Below, piece after piece: positions 42,532 through 50,727 of a DNA stretch of 64,000 nt (position 1 is its first letter; each line of letters begins with the position of its first letter). The translations under genes and the position numbers were made by a program. This DNA is from JAMQKA01 sp031569985. Lineage in GTDB: Bacteria > Bacteroidota > Rhodothermia > Balneolales > Balneolaceae. The notes under the pieces were generated by a model. It was not told the DNA's origin. It saw only the letters and a list, made by a program, of their open reading frames with translations, and did no database searches. The stretch lies in contig NZ_JAMQKA010000023.1 in assembly GCF_031569985.1 (NCBI RefSeq), positions 21,123 through 85,122 on the forward strand, in the 5' to 3' direction.

Positions 42532-44163
42532 TTATTCGTCTCCCATATAAGGATAAGTCCAATCTTTGGGCGGTACAGTGCTCTCCTTGATTGATCGCAC
42601 AGAAAGCCACCGCATTAGGTTGGCGGCACTACCGGCCTTGTCGTTGGTGCCAGACTTGCGAGCTCCACCAAATGGCTGTTGATTGACAACCGCTGCAGTC
42701 GGTTTGTCGTTGATGTAGAAGTTACCTGCCGCCTGTCTGAGGTAATCCGACATATGCTTCAATGCATCCCGATCTTGTGCAAAAATACTGCCCGTTAATG
42801 CATAAGGAGAGGTGGTGTCGCAAAGTTCAAGCGTCTCCTCAAACTTTGCATCTTCGTATACATAAACCGTCAGAACCGGTCCGAAGATCTCCTCTTCCAT
42901 CGTTTTGAATTTCGGATCGTGAGCCCGGACCAGGGTAGGCTGCACAAAATAGCCTTCCGAATCGTCATACTCTCCGCCCAGCAAAATTTCGGCATCGTCC
43001 GCTTCTTTTGCGTAGTCGATGTAAGACGTAATATTGTCGAAAGCTTTCTGATCAATCACAGCACCCATGAAGGTGCTAAAATCCTCCACGTCGCCCATCT
43101 TAATTTTCTGGGCTTCTTCAAGGAATTGTTCACTAAATTCACTCCAGATCGATTCTGGAATGTAGATGCGAGAGGCCGCCGAGCATTTTTGCCCCTGGTA
43201 TTCATATGCTGCCCTGAGAGCTGCCACAACCAGGGCATCTACATCAGAGCTCTTGTGGGCAAAAATGAAGTCTTTGCCTCCGGTTTCTCCCACAATGCGC
43301 GGGTAGGTCTTGTATTTCTCAATATTGTTGGCAATCTGTTTCCACAAGTGCTGGAAGGTAGCAGTGGATCCCGTAAAGTGAAGTCCGGATAGGTTCTCGC
43401 TGTTCATGACGGGATTTCCAACATCAGCGCCCGATCCCGGAATGAAATTGACCACTCCTTTTGGGAGTCCCGCCTCTTCCAGTAGTTTCATTACAAAGTA
43501 GCTGGAATAAACGGATGAAGTCGCCGGTTTCCAGAGTGCCACATTGCCGCAAATTGCTGGTGCGGTGGGCAGGTTGCCGGCAATGGAAGTAAAATTAAAG
43601 GGCGTCACTGCAAACACAAATCCTTCCAGCGGCCGATACTCCGAGCGGTTCCACATACCGTCCGGTGAGTAGGGCTGGTCCTGGTAGATCTGGGTGAGAT
43701 AGTATGAGTTGTACCGGAAAAAGTCGACCAGTTCAGCCACGGCATCGATTTCAGACTGGTGTGGGGTTTTTGACTGGCCCAGCATCGTGGCGGCGTTGAT
43801 CGTGTATCGCCAAGGACCTGAAAGCAGATCTGCTGCTTTTTTGAAAACGGATGCGCGGTGCTCCCACGGCATATCAGCCCATTTTTTTCGAGCTTCGAGA
43901 GCTGCTTCTTCCGCCATCTTAACCTCTTTCTCCCCACAGAGATGTACTGTTCCCAGCTTGTGTCCGTGGTTGTGGGGCATCACCACATCTTCGGTGTTTC
44001 CGGTTTTTACTTCTTCGCCACCGATGATAGCGGGAATTTCAACAGTCTCGTTTTTTAGTCGCTCTAATTCATCTTTCAATGCGGATCGTTCGGGAGTGCC
44101 CGGAGCGTAGGAGTTAACCGGTTCATTCTCGGGCTCCCGGATTTCGAAATATGCGTTCGCCAT
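42532..44163 (-). CDS. pruA: L-glutamate gamma-semialdehyde (1-pyrroline-5-carboxylate) dehydrogenase
   Basis: Oxidises glutamate semialdehyde to glutamate in proline degradation. 543 residues, the length of the eukaryote-like group 1 P5C dehydrogenases. The N-terminal NEPVNSYAPGTPERSALK is typical of that group; GETGGKDFIFAH carries the catalytic Glu, and YQGQKCSAASRIYIP the nucleophilic Cys. The C-terminal block NQQPFGGARKSGTNDKAG is intact. No proline dehydrogenase gene is adjacent, so putA/prodh must lie elsewhere. Confidence 0.95.
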   Translation of the reverse strand: MANAYFEIREPENEPVNSYAPGTPERSALKDELERLKNETVEIPAIIGGEEVKTGNTEDVVMPHNHGHKLGTVHLCGEKEVKMAEEAALEARKKWADMPWEHRASVFKKAADLLSGPWRYTINAATMLGQSKTPHQSEIDAVAELVDFFRYNSYYLTQIYQDQPYSPDGMWNRSEYRPLEGFVFAVTPFNFTSIAGNLPTAPAICGNVALWKPATSSVYSSYFVMKLLEEAGLPKGVVNFIPGSGADVGNPVMNSENLSGLHFTGSTATFQHLWKQIANNIEKYKTYPRIVGETGGKDFIFAHKSSDVDALVVAALRAAYEYQGQKCSAASRIYIPESIWSEFSEQFLEEAQKIKMGDVEDFSTFMGAVIDQKAFDNITSYIDYAKEADDAEILLGGEYDDSEGYFVQPTLVRAHDPKFKTMEEEIFGPVLTVYVYEDAKFEETLELCDTTSPYALTGSIFAQDRDALKHMSDYLRQAAGNFYINDKPTAAVVNQQPFGGARKSGTNDKAGSAANLMRWLSVRSIKESTVPPKDWTYPYMGDE

Positions 44164-44248
44164 AAATAATTACGTTTTGTTCGCTTTAAAATGATATCAA
44201 AAGAGGGTTCAATAATTTCAGTCCTAAAATAATAAAACTTTACCTGCA

Positions 44249-45622
44249 TTAAGACTGCAAAAACGAAGCAGCTCGGTCTGCCGTTTCATAGGCCTGTTCG
44301 ATGCAGCCCGGCACCGAAACCTCCTTCCTGAAATTACCTGTAAAGAAGAAACCGGGGTTTTGAGTCTCAAAATCGTCCATGGCATCCAGGTAGGTTTGAT
44401 AGTCAAGCCCATACTGCGGAATCGCCTTTTTCCAGCGATGGATTGATTCAAAAACGGGGTCGCCTGAACACCCGAGCAGAGCTTCTAAATCCTCGAGCAC
44501 CATCGCCCTGATTTCATTATCCGGTAGTTCCACATGCTCGGGATTGCGATCGCCTCCAACGAAGCAGGTGAGCAGTGCGTGTTCGCCGCGCGCGCGTCCT
44601 TTAAACAGGGAGGAGGAGAACAGGCAGCCCAGGATGTTAAAAGGTTCTACCTCGGGCACGAGCATTCCAAAACCATCAAGCGGATGACGAATATGTTCAC
44701 GTTTGAAGCCAAAGCAAGTGGTGGCAATCGGGGCATATCGCAGTGTAGCTAAGTGGTCTAAAAGATCGTGCCGTACCGCGTCGATGTCGATCGATTTTAG
44801 TTGATGCAAGGGAACAGTATACATGATGGCATCAAATGATTGAGGTTGTTCCCCCTTAATGGCTACTTTCCATCCTTGACTATCACCTTGAATTGCTGTC
44901 ACTTCACTTTCTAAATGAAGTGAAGACCCCAGATGTTCTCCCAGACGTGCCGGTAGCTGCTGGATCCCCTTGTTGAACGAAATCAATCCCTTTCGAGGTA
45001 GTTTTTTATTCGATTTTGAACCTCCCTTTGATTTGACGGCACCTTTTACGATGGAGCCAAATTCCTGCTCCAGCTCATAAACTTTGGAGAGCGTATGGGC
45101 TATGGAAAGTTTTTTGGGATCCCCGGCATAAATTCCGGCAACAAACGGGTTGACGGCGTAGTCCAGAACCTCTTTACCCAGCCTCCGCTCAAAGAAGTTG
45201 GCAATGCTTTCCGGACTTTCCGATTTGGGGATGAACGGTTCTTTGAACAGGCGAAATTTTGCTGAGGTCGAGAACAGTTTACTTTTAATAAATTCAAATA
45301 ATGAAGTTGGAAGGGCATGGGGGATCCCCTCCTTTACAATATATCGCTTACTCGCCTCGCTCCCTGGCTGAATAATCTCTTCACTCAGATCCAGCTTCTG
45401 AACAAGATTCCAAAGTCGTTCTGATTTAGCCATCACCGTATTTGGTCCCCGTTCAAGAAGCCAACCGTCGGTTTGCACACTTCTTATTACACCACCGGGA
45501 TAATCTCTTTTTTCCAAAAGAGTGACATCAACCCCTTTCTCTTTCAGTAAAAAAGCGGTTGTCAGGCCCGAAATTCCCCCTCCGATTACAGCAACTGAAT
45601 GACGCAGATTATCGAACGGCAT
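44249..45622 (-). CDS. hemG: Protoporphyrinogen/coproporphyrinogen oxidase (HemY/HemG type)
   Basis: FAD enzyme that oxidises protoporphyrinogen IX to protoporphyrin IX; some homologues act on coproporphyrinogen. 457 residues: VAVIGGGISGLTTAFLL is the FAD-binding start, LEKRDYPGGVIRS and LERGPNTVM the second family block, FVAGIYAGDPKKLSIAH the central signature and GNFRKEVSVPGCIEQAYETA the C-terminal FAD contact. Since HemF is present, the protoporphyrin-dependent route is favoured. It lies apart from the main haem cluster and is divergent from the iron-binding lipoprotein gene, with a palindrome between them. Confidence 0.92.
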   Translation of the reverse strand: MPFDNLRHSVAVIGGGISGLTTAFLLKEKGVDVTLLEKRDYPGGVIRSVQTDGWLLERGPNTVMAKSERLWNLVQKLDLSEEIIQPGSEASKRYIVKEGIPHALPTSLFEFIKSKLFSTSAKFRLFKEPFIPKSESPESIANFFERRLGKEVLDYAVNPFVAGIYAGDPKKLSIAHTLSKVYELEQEFGSIVKGAVKSKGGSKSNKKLPRKGLISFNKGIQQLPARLGEHLGSSLHLESEVTAIQGDSQGWKVAIKGEQPQSFDAIMYTVPLHQLKSIDIDAVRHDLLDHLATLRYAPIATTCFGFKREHIRHPLDGFGMLVPEVEPFNILGCLFSSSLFKGRARGEHALLTCFVGGDRNPEHVELPDNEIRAMVLEDLEALLGCSGDPVFESIHRWKKAIPQYGLDYQTYLDAMDDFETQNPGFFFTGNFRKEVSVPGCIEQAYETADRAASFLQS

Positions 45623-45638
45623 AAATTTTAGAATTAAC

Positions 45639-45653
45639 TTAGACTTGATCTAA
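45639..45653. promoter_or_regulatory. Candidate operator between hemG and the iron-binding lipoprotein gene
   Basis: TTAGA-N5-TCTAA, a 15-bp palindrome followed by ATAAA, in the 114-bp divergent gap. It matches the site at 26694 upstream of hemH at 9 of 10 arm bases. It could control both divergent genes. The regulator is unknown. Confidence 0.4.
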
Positions 45654-45736
45654 ATAAATTTTTAAATTTGGGGCTGTTTGAATCAGGTAGATGCTACCAC
45701 CAAAATATTAACAGAAGATGAAGCAAAGGAATTAAA

Positions 45737-46801
45737 ATGAATATTAAAAAAAGGTTTGTCCAGGTTTTCGTTTTCGCATCCATAGCACTGCTATTTGCGT
45801 CTTGTTCTCAATCCGGATCTGAAAACGTTGTTGTGTATTCCGGGCGCAGCAGAGCTCTGGTTGATGATCTGGTGAAAAAGTTTGAAGAGAAAACCGGGCA
45901 CAGGGTCGATGTACGATATGGCAATGATGCTGAGCTGTTGGCCGTCATGCGTGAGGAGGGCGACCAAAGCCCCGCCGACCTTTTTTGGGCAAATACGACC
46001 GGTGCACTGGCCAACGCCAATAAGTCGAATATGCTGAAGACCCTGCCCGACACATTGCTGAATGTACCCGATTCCTATGCTTCGACTTCAGGAAAATGGA
46101 TGCCGATAACTGTGCGTTTTCGTGTGTTGGCCTACAACCCGAAGCGTGTAGATACGGCCGATTTGCCCGAGTCAGTGATGGACCTGCCCGAGATGTCACA
46201 GTTTGAAGGTCGCGTCGGATGGACTCCCACCTATTCCAGTTTTTACGACTTCATTACCACTATGCGAGACCTGGAAGGCGCAGATGTCACAAAGAGCTGG
46301 CTGGCGGGCATGCAGCAGCTAAACCCGGCCTCATACAGTTCCAACCCCCCGATGATACAGGCGTTGATCGCAGGAGAGATCGATATTGCATTGACCAATC
46401 ACTATTACATTTTGCAGTACAAGTATGGCGGAGCCGAAGGGGAGTATGAAGAGGAAGTCTATTTTGACGAACCCGTTGTCGATGAAAATGCACCCGTGGA
46501 AACCTATCACTTTGCACAAGGCGATATCGGGAACCTGGCGCTGGTAACCGGGGCCAGCCTCCTGGAAACCTCCAGTCAGGACGAGGTCGCCTTGGAATTT
46601 CTCCGCTTCTTGGTTTCGCAGGAAGCACAGAGCTATGCTGCCGATGTTGTGCATGAATATCCCGTCATAAACACCGTAACGCTGCCAGATTATATGCTTG
46701 ACAGCGAGAAAGCGCTCAAGATAAGCCCGGATTACGATTACGAAAATCTCCAGAACCTTGGGGCAACGCTGAACCTTCTCAGGGAAGCGGGTCTGATCTA
46801 G
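45737..46801 (+). CDS. Iron(III) ABC-transporter substrate-binding lipoprotein (FbpA/AfuA type)
   Basis: 354 residues with a lipoprotein signal (FASIALLFASC) and an SBP family 1 fold: NVVVYSGRSRALVDDLVKKF is the characteristic opening of ferric-binding proteins, DLFWANTTGALA follows, and NHYYILQYK carries paired tyrosines of the type that coordinate ferric iron. AAGGA lies 6 nt before the ATG. No permease or ATPase is adjacent, so it may feed a transporter elsewhere. It precedes the imelysin-TonB operon and follows a candidate iron box. Confidence 0.8.
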   Translation: MNIKKRFVQVFVFASIALLFASCSQSGSENVVVYSGRSRALVDDLVKKFEEKTGHRVDVRYGNDAELLAVMREEGDQSPADLFWANTTGALANANKSNMLKTLPDTLLNVPDSYASTSGKWMPITVRFRVLAYNPKRVDTADLPESVMDLPEMSQFEGRVGWTPTYSSFYDFITTMRDLEGADVTKSWLAGMQQLNPASYSSNPPMIQALIAGEIDIALTNHYYILQYKYGGAEGEYEEEVYFDEPVVDENAPVETYHFAQGDIGNLALVTGASLLETSSQDEVALEFLRFLVSQEAQSYAADVVHEYPVINTVTLPDYMLDSEKALKISPDYDYENLQNLGATLNLLREAGLI

Positions 46802-46869
46802 TCATGAAATATGGGTAAAGCTGATGTTCAAGGTAGTTTTGGTAAAAATGGCTAATAATTTAATTTAAA

Positions 46870-46880
46870 TTTAGTCTAAA
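46870..46880. promoter_or_regulatory. Palindrome TTTAGTCTAAA upstream of the iron-uptake operon
   Basis: Perfect 11-bp palindrome in an AT-rich tract, 61 bp before the DUF4856 gene. It shares TCTAAATAA with the two TTAGA-N5-TCTAA sites but has a shorter centre, so it may be a related operator or a coincidence. Confidence 0.3.
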
Positions 46881-46940
46881 TAATGTTAGTATCCGGCTCA
46901 CAATAATCTGAACTCTAGTACGAATAATTTGACCCTCATT

Positions 46941-48101
46941 ATGCTAATGCAAAGAATATCCAAGCTTTTCTTAATGGCAATCGCAGCTGTAATGCTCACC
47001 ATAGGATGCGATACCAACAATTCAACCGAAGAAACGATAGATACTCCCAGTACCTATGAATTTTCCAGGGATGGGGAGTCGAGTGTCGCCTACCCCGGGC
47101 AAACTGACCGCTTGAAAATGCTAGAAGAGATTGATGCCTACATGGGTAAAGGAGACGATGGCGAACTGCTTTCAGAGCAGGCGTTGTTGGATATGTTCGA
47201 GAATAAAGATGGGAATGGCGGAGGTAATTTTTCATTCACATCCGATCGCCAATTGAAGAACAAGACATTTGCACCCGATCTTGATGCCAATCTTTTCCAG
47301 GATATTTTTGCCAGTGCAGCCACAGCTAGTGAAAATGGTAGTAACGGAATTACAGCTTCCAACGGGACTGCCGGACTGATAGAACGCGAAAATAGCGGTT
47401 CCACTATTTTAGTCAGTGCAAATGGTCGAGAGTATGGCCAGCTCGTAGAAAAAGGACTGATGGGCGCGGTTTTCTTTAACCAGATTTTTAATGTGTATCT
47501 CACCGATGACCGCATTGGTCCCAACGTAGAGAATGAACAGCTTGAAGAAGGTGCCAACTACACAGCCAAGGAACATCATTTTGATGAGGCGTTCGGTTAC
47601 TTCGGAGCCCCGGTTGATTTCTCATCCGACTGGCCGGAAGAGCGCGAATCTGAAGCACGCTTTTGGGCTGATTACTCAAACGGAGCTGATGACGAATTTG
47701 GGATGAATGATATCCTGATGAATGCGTATATCAGTGGACGTACCGCTATTGTAAATAAAGATCAGTCAGCATTGAGCGAGCAGGTTGATATTCTGTATGA
47801 AAACTTTGAGCTGCTGGCTGCTGCAACGACTGTTCATTATATCAATTCTACATTGTCGCATCTCGATAATGGAGATCTGGGTGAGGCGTTTCACACGCTT
47901 TCGGAAGCCTGGGCTTTTGCCAACGCGCTGAAGTACAGTCCGCAAAGGAAGATTACGCTGGAACAACTTGAGCAGATTATGGAAACTGATTTTGGTGAAA
48001 ATGGCAATTTCTGGAATGTAACGAACGACGGACTTAACAATGCAAAGTCTACACTGGTGAATATCTATCCGGAACTGGAGCCTGTTCAGAATCAGTTGTA
48101 A
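46941..48101 (+). CDS. DUF4856 lipoprotein
   Basis: 386 residues from the ATG at 46941; an in-frame TTG lies 4 codons upstream. The lipobox is VMLTIGC. The mature protein begins STYEFSRDGESSVAYPGQTDRLKMLEEI, the typical DUF4856 opening, and continues through GYFGAPVDF and a helical C-terminus (HYINSTLSHLDNGDLGEAFH, LSEAWAFANALKYSPQRK). The family is found in Bacteroidetes and usually accompanies imelysin and TonB-receptor genes, as here. Function unknown; probably an outer-membrane-anchored accessory of iron or haem uptake (inference from neighbours). Confidence 0.8.
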   Translation: MLMQRISKLFLMAIAAVMLTIGCDTNNSTEETIDTPSTYEFSRDGESSVAYPGQTDRLKMLEEIDAYMGKGDDGELLSEQALLDMFENKDGNGGGNFSFTSDRQLKNKTFAPDLDANLFQDIFASAATASENGSNGITASNGTAGLIERENSGSTILVSANGREYGQLVEKGLMGAVFFNQIFNVYLTDDRIGPNVENEQLEEGANYTAKEHHFDEAFGYFGAPVDFSSDWPEERESEARFWADYSNGADDEFGMNDILMNAYISGRTAIVNKDQSALSEQVDILYENFELLAAATTVHYINSTLSHLDNGDLGEAFHTLSEAWAFANALKYSPQRKITLEQLEQIMETDFGENGNFWNVTNDGLNNAKSTLVNIYPELEPVQNQL

Positions 48102-48180
48102 CAAGCACTAATTTTTAACCAAAGGCTTTGCTGGGTGAAATGCCCGGTAAGGCCTTCTGGTGTATAAAAGAAGGAACATT

Positions 48181-49305
48181 ATGATTTCTCATATTCGTCC
48201 AATTTTAACAGTTGCTCTCCTGGGGAGTTTAGTTTTCTTGGGTTCCTGCAAGAGTGACAGCATCAATGGTGGAGAGAATAATTTTGATCGTGCAGCAATG
48301 CTCAGCAATTATGGTAATAATACTATTCTGCCGGCTTATTTGAATCTGCAGGATGCCACGGTTTCGCTGGAAACCTCTGCTGACGCATTTATTGAGGATC
48401 CTACTGAGAGCACGTTATCCATACTACAAAGTGATCTAAAGGCGGCACGCCTCGCATGGCAGGAAGCAAACATCTTCCAGTTTGGGCCGGCGGAGTCAGT
48501 GACATTGCGAGCCTCATTGAATACCTACCCGGCTGACACATCACAGATCAAATCAAATATCGAATCTGGTGATTACACGCTGGGTACAATTGAAAATCGG
48601 GCAGCTGTTGGATTCCCTGCTCTCGATTTTTTGCTGCACGGTATCGGTGAAAGCAATCAGGAAATTGTATCGATCTACAGCGAAGGTGAGCTGGCTGCAA
48701 GTTTTCAGGCTTATTTACAGGACAACATCACGTTTATAAAACAGAAAGTAGATGACACCGCCACAGAATGGTCTGCGGATGGGGGGAATTACCTGGCGAC
48801 CTTCCTGAGCGAAGAAAATGCGGGTACAGACGTGGGTAGTTCGCTTGGAATGCTGATTAACGCTACAGTCCTGCATTACGAACGTTTCTTTAGAGATGGT
48901 AAAATAGGTATTCCCGCAGGCGTACGAAGTGCAGGCGTACGGCGCCCCGTCGCCACGGAAGCACACTTCGGGGGATACTCCCTTGAGCTGGCCTTGGCAA
49001 ACCTGGAGGCGATACAGCGGTTGTTCAAGGGGGCCGGTATTGACGGTTCGCAGGACGTTGGCCTAGAAGAAAATTTGGAGGCGCTCGATGCGGCGGAGCT
49101 TTCAACAGAAATAAACACTGAAATTGACCAGGCAGTCACCGCTTTAGAGGAGCTCAACGACCCTCTTTCAGGGCAAATTGAGTCCGATAATGAACCAGTA
49201 CTAAACACTTTCAAGGAGTTGCAGGACATCGTTAGACTGCTCAAAGTGGATATGACATCGGTTCTGGGCGTTACCATCACCTACCAGGATAATGATGGCG
49301 ATTAA
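48181..49305 (+). CDS. Imelysin-family lipoprotein
   Basis: 374 residues from the ATG at 48181. Lipobox LGSLVFLGSC. A helical fold with the imelysin pattern: LQSDLKAARLAWQEANIFQF, then AAVGFPALDFLLHGIG, where the GxHxxE motif of classical imelysin peptidases (ICMP) reads GFPALD, so the metal-binding His and Glu are missing. The second half contains VLHYERFFRDGKIGIPAG and GGYSLELALANLEAI. Imelysins are iron-regulated envelope proteins, and the variant motif suggests a binding rather than peptidase role (inference). Second gene of the operon. Confidence 0.85.
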   Translation: MISHIRPILTVALLGSLVFLGSCKSDSINGGENNFDRAAMLSNYGNNTILPAYLNLQDATVSLETSADAFIEDPTESTLSILQSDLKAARLAWQEANIFQFGPAESVTLRASLNTYPADTSQIKSNIESGDYTLGTIENRAAVGFPALDFLLHGIGESNQEIVSIYSEGELAASFQAYLQDNITFIKQKVDDTATEWSADGGNYLATFLSEENAGTDVGSSLGMLINATVLHYERFFRDGKIGIPAGVRSAGVRRPVATEAHFGGYSLELALANLEAIQRLFKGAGIDGSQDVGLEENLEALDAAELSTEINTEIDQAVTALEELNDPLSGQIESDNEPVLNTFKELQDIVRLLKVDMTSVLGVTITYQDNDGD

Positions 49306-49317
49306 TAATTGGTAACA

Positions 49318-50727
49318 ATGGGCATGAAAGAGTACCTGACATCTCAAAAATCTGCAGCTCCCCTGGCCATGTTCCGGGTGCTGTTTGGGTTTATCATGGT
49401 TGTCAGCATCATCCGTTTTGCCCTGAACGGATGGATCTATGAACTCTATGTCAAACCGGATTTCTTCTTTACTTACTACGGTTTTGAATGGGTAACGCCA
49501 CTGGGAGAAGTGGGGATGTACCTGCTCTTTTTGGTGATGGGGTTGGCGGCAGTAGGTATTATGCTTGGTTATTATTACCGGGTGGCCGCCGTTCTTTTCT
49601 TCCTCGCTTTCAGCTATGTAGAGCTTATCGACAAGACCAACTACCTCAACCACTACTACTTTGTCAGTATTATCAGCTTCCTGCTAATTATTGTACCGGC
49701 CCATCGATATTTTTCACTGGATGTGATGAGGAGGTCCGATTTGGAGGTCTCGACCGTCCCATCATGGACAATCAACATATTAAAACTACAGCTGGGGCTT
49801 GTTTACTTTTATGCCGGATTGGCCAAGTTGAATCCGGACTGGCTGTTCAATGCCATGCCGTTGAAACTGTGGTTGCCGGCCAATGCTCACCTGCCCCTGA
49901 TAGGTCCACTTCTCGAATACACGAGCACAGCCTACCTGTTTAGCTGGACCGGGGCTTTTTATGACCTTTTCATCGTATTTTTTCTGCTCTACAAACCCAC
50001 GCGCAAATTTGCTTATGTCGCGGTCATTGCCTTCCACCTGATGACATCTGCACTCTTCCAGATCGGGATGTTTCCCTACATCATGATTCTTTGCACCTTG
50101 ATCTATTTCTCGGAAGAGTTCCATGAACAATGCATTGCAAAGTTACGTGAACTATGGAGTAAGGTAGCGATTTGGAAGTCAGAGGTAACTGGCACATCGC
50201 AACATACTTCTAAAAAAAGATCTCTGACGCTCAGTAAAAGTGCCTCAACGATATTAACTGTTGTGCTGGTACTGCATTTTCTGTTGCAGGTATTGGTACC
50301 CCTTCGCTTCGCCCTCTATCCTGGAAACCTGTTTTGGACTGAGGAAGGATACCGCTTTTCATGGCGTGTGATGTTGATGGAGAAAGCCGGCTATGCCACG
50401 TTTCATGTACGGAATTCGGAAACGGGAAAGTCCTGGGAAGTTTCAAACTGGGAGCATCTTACGCCAAACCAGGAAAAGATGATGTCTACACAGCCTGATA
50501 TGATTCTCCAATTTGCACATCACCTTGAGGACAAATATAAACAACAGGGACTCGAGGATGTTGAGATCAAAGCCGAAGCATATGTTACGCTCAATGGACG
50601 GCGAAGCAGATTGATGATTGATCCGGAAGTGGACTTAACCGAGGAAAGTCGTGGATTTGAACATAAAGAATGGATATTGCCATATCCTGATAATCAAAAA
50701 AGCTGGTTGGGAAGTAATTCTAGATGA
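49318..50727 (+). CDS. HTTM-domain membrane protein (vitamin K-dependent carboxylase-like)
   Basis: 469 residues from the ATG at 49318 (a TTG is three codons upstream; another ATG two codons downstream). Several membrane helices: LAMFRVLFGFIMVVSIIRFA, VGMYLLFLVMGLAAVGIML, VAAVLFFLAFSYVELI and others. The motif VELIDKTNYLNHYYF corresponds to the region of gamma-glutamyl carboxylase that bears the catalytic lysine. The C-terminal third is soluble. Bacterial HTTM proteins occur with imelysin in iron-regulated operons. The reaction here is unknown. It overlaps the TonB receptor gene by 4 bp. Confidence 0.85.
   Translation: MGMKEYLTSQKSAAPLAMFRVLFGFIMVVSIIRFALNGWIYELYVKPDFFFTYYGFEWVTPLGEVGMYLLFLVMGLAAVGIMLGYYYRVAAVLFFLAFSYVELIDKTNYLNHYYFVSIISFLLIIVPAHRYFSLDVMRRSDLEVSTVPSWTINILKLQLGLVYFYAGLAKLNPDWLFNAMPLKLWLPANAHLPLIGPLLEYTSTAYLFSWTGAFYDLFIVFFLLYKPTRKFAYVAVIAFHLMTSALFQIGMFPYIMILCTLIYFSEEFHEQCIAKLRELWSKVAIWKSEVTGTSQHTSKKRSLTLSKSASTILTVVLVLHFLLQVLVPLRFALYPGNLFWTEEGYRFSWRVMLMEKAGYATFHVRNSETGKSWEVSNWEHLTPNQEKMMSTQPDMILQFAHHLEDKYKQQGLEDVEIKAEAYVTLNGRRSRLMIDPEVDLTEESRGFEHKEWILPYPDNQKSWLGSNSR

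Noticed and set aside
48118..48157. Hairpin between the DUF4856 and imelysin genes, considered as a terminator
   Set aside because: AAGGC and GCCTT can pair, but the stem is interrupted and there is no T-run; the operon probably continues through it.
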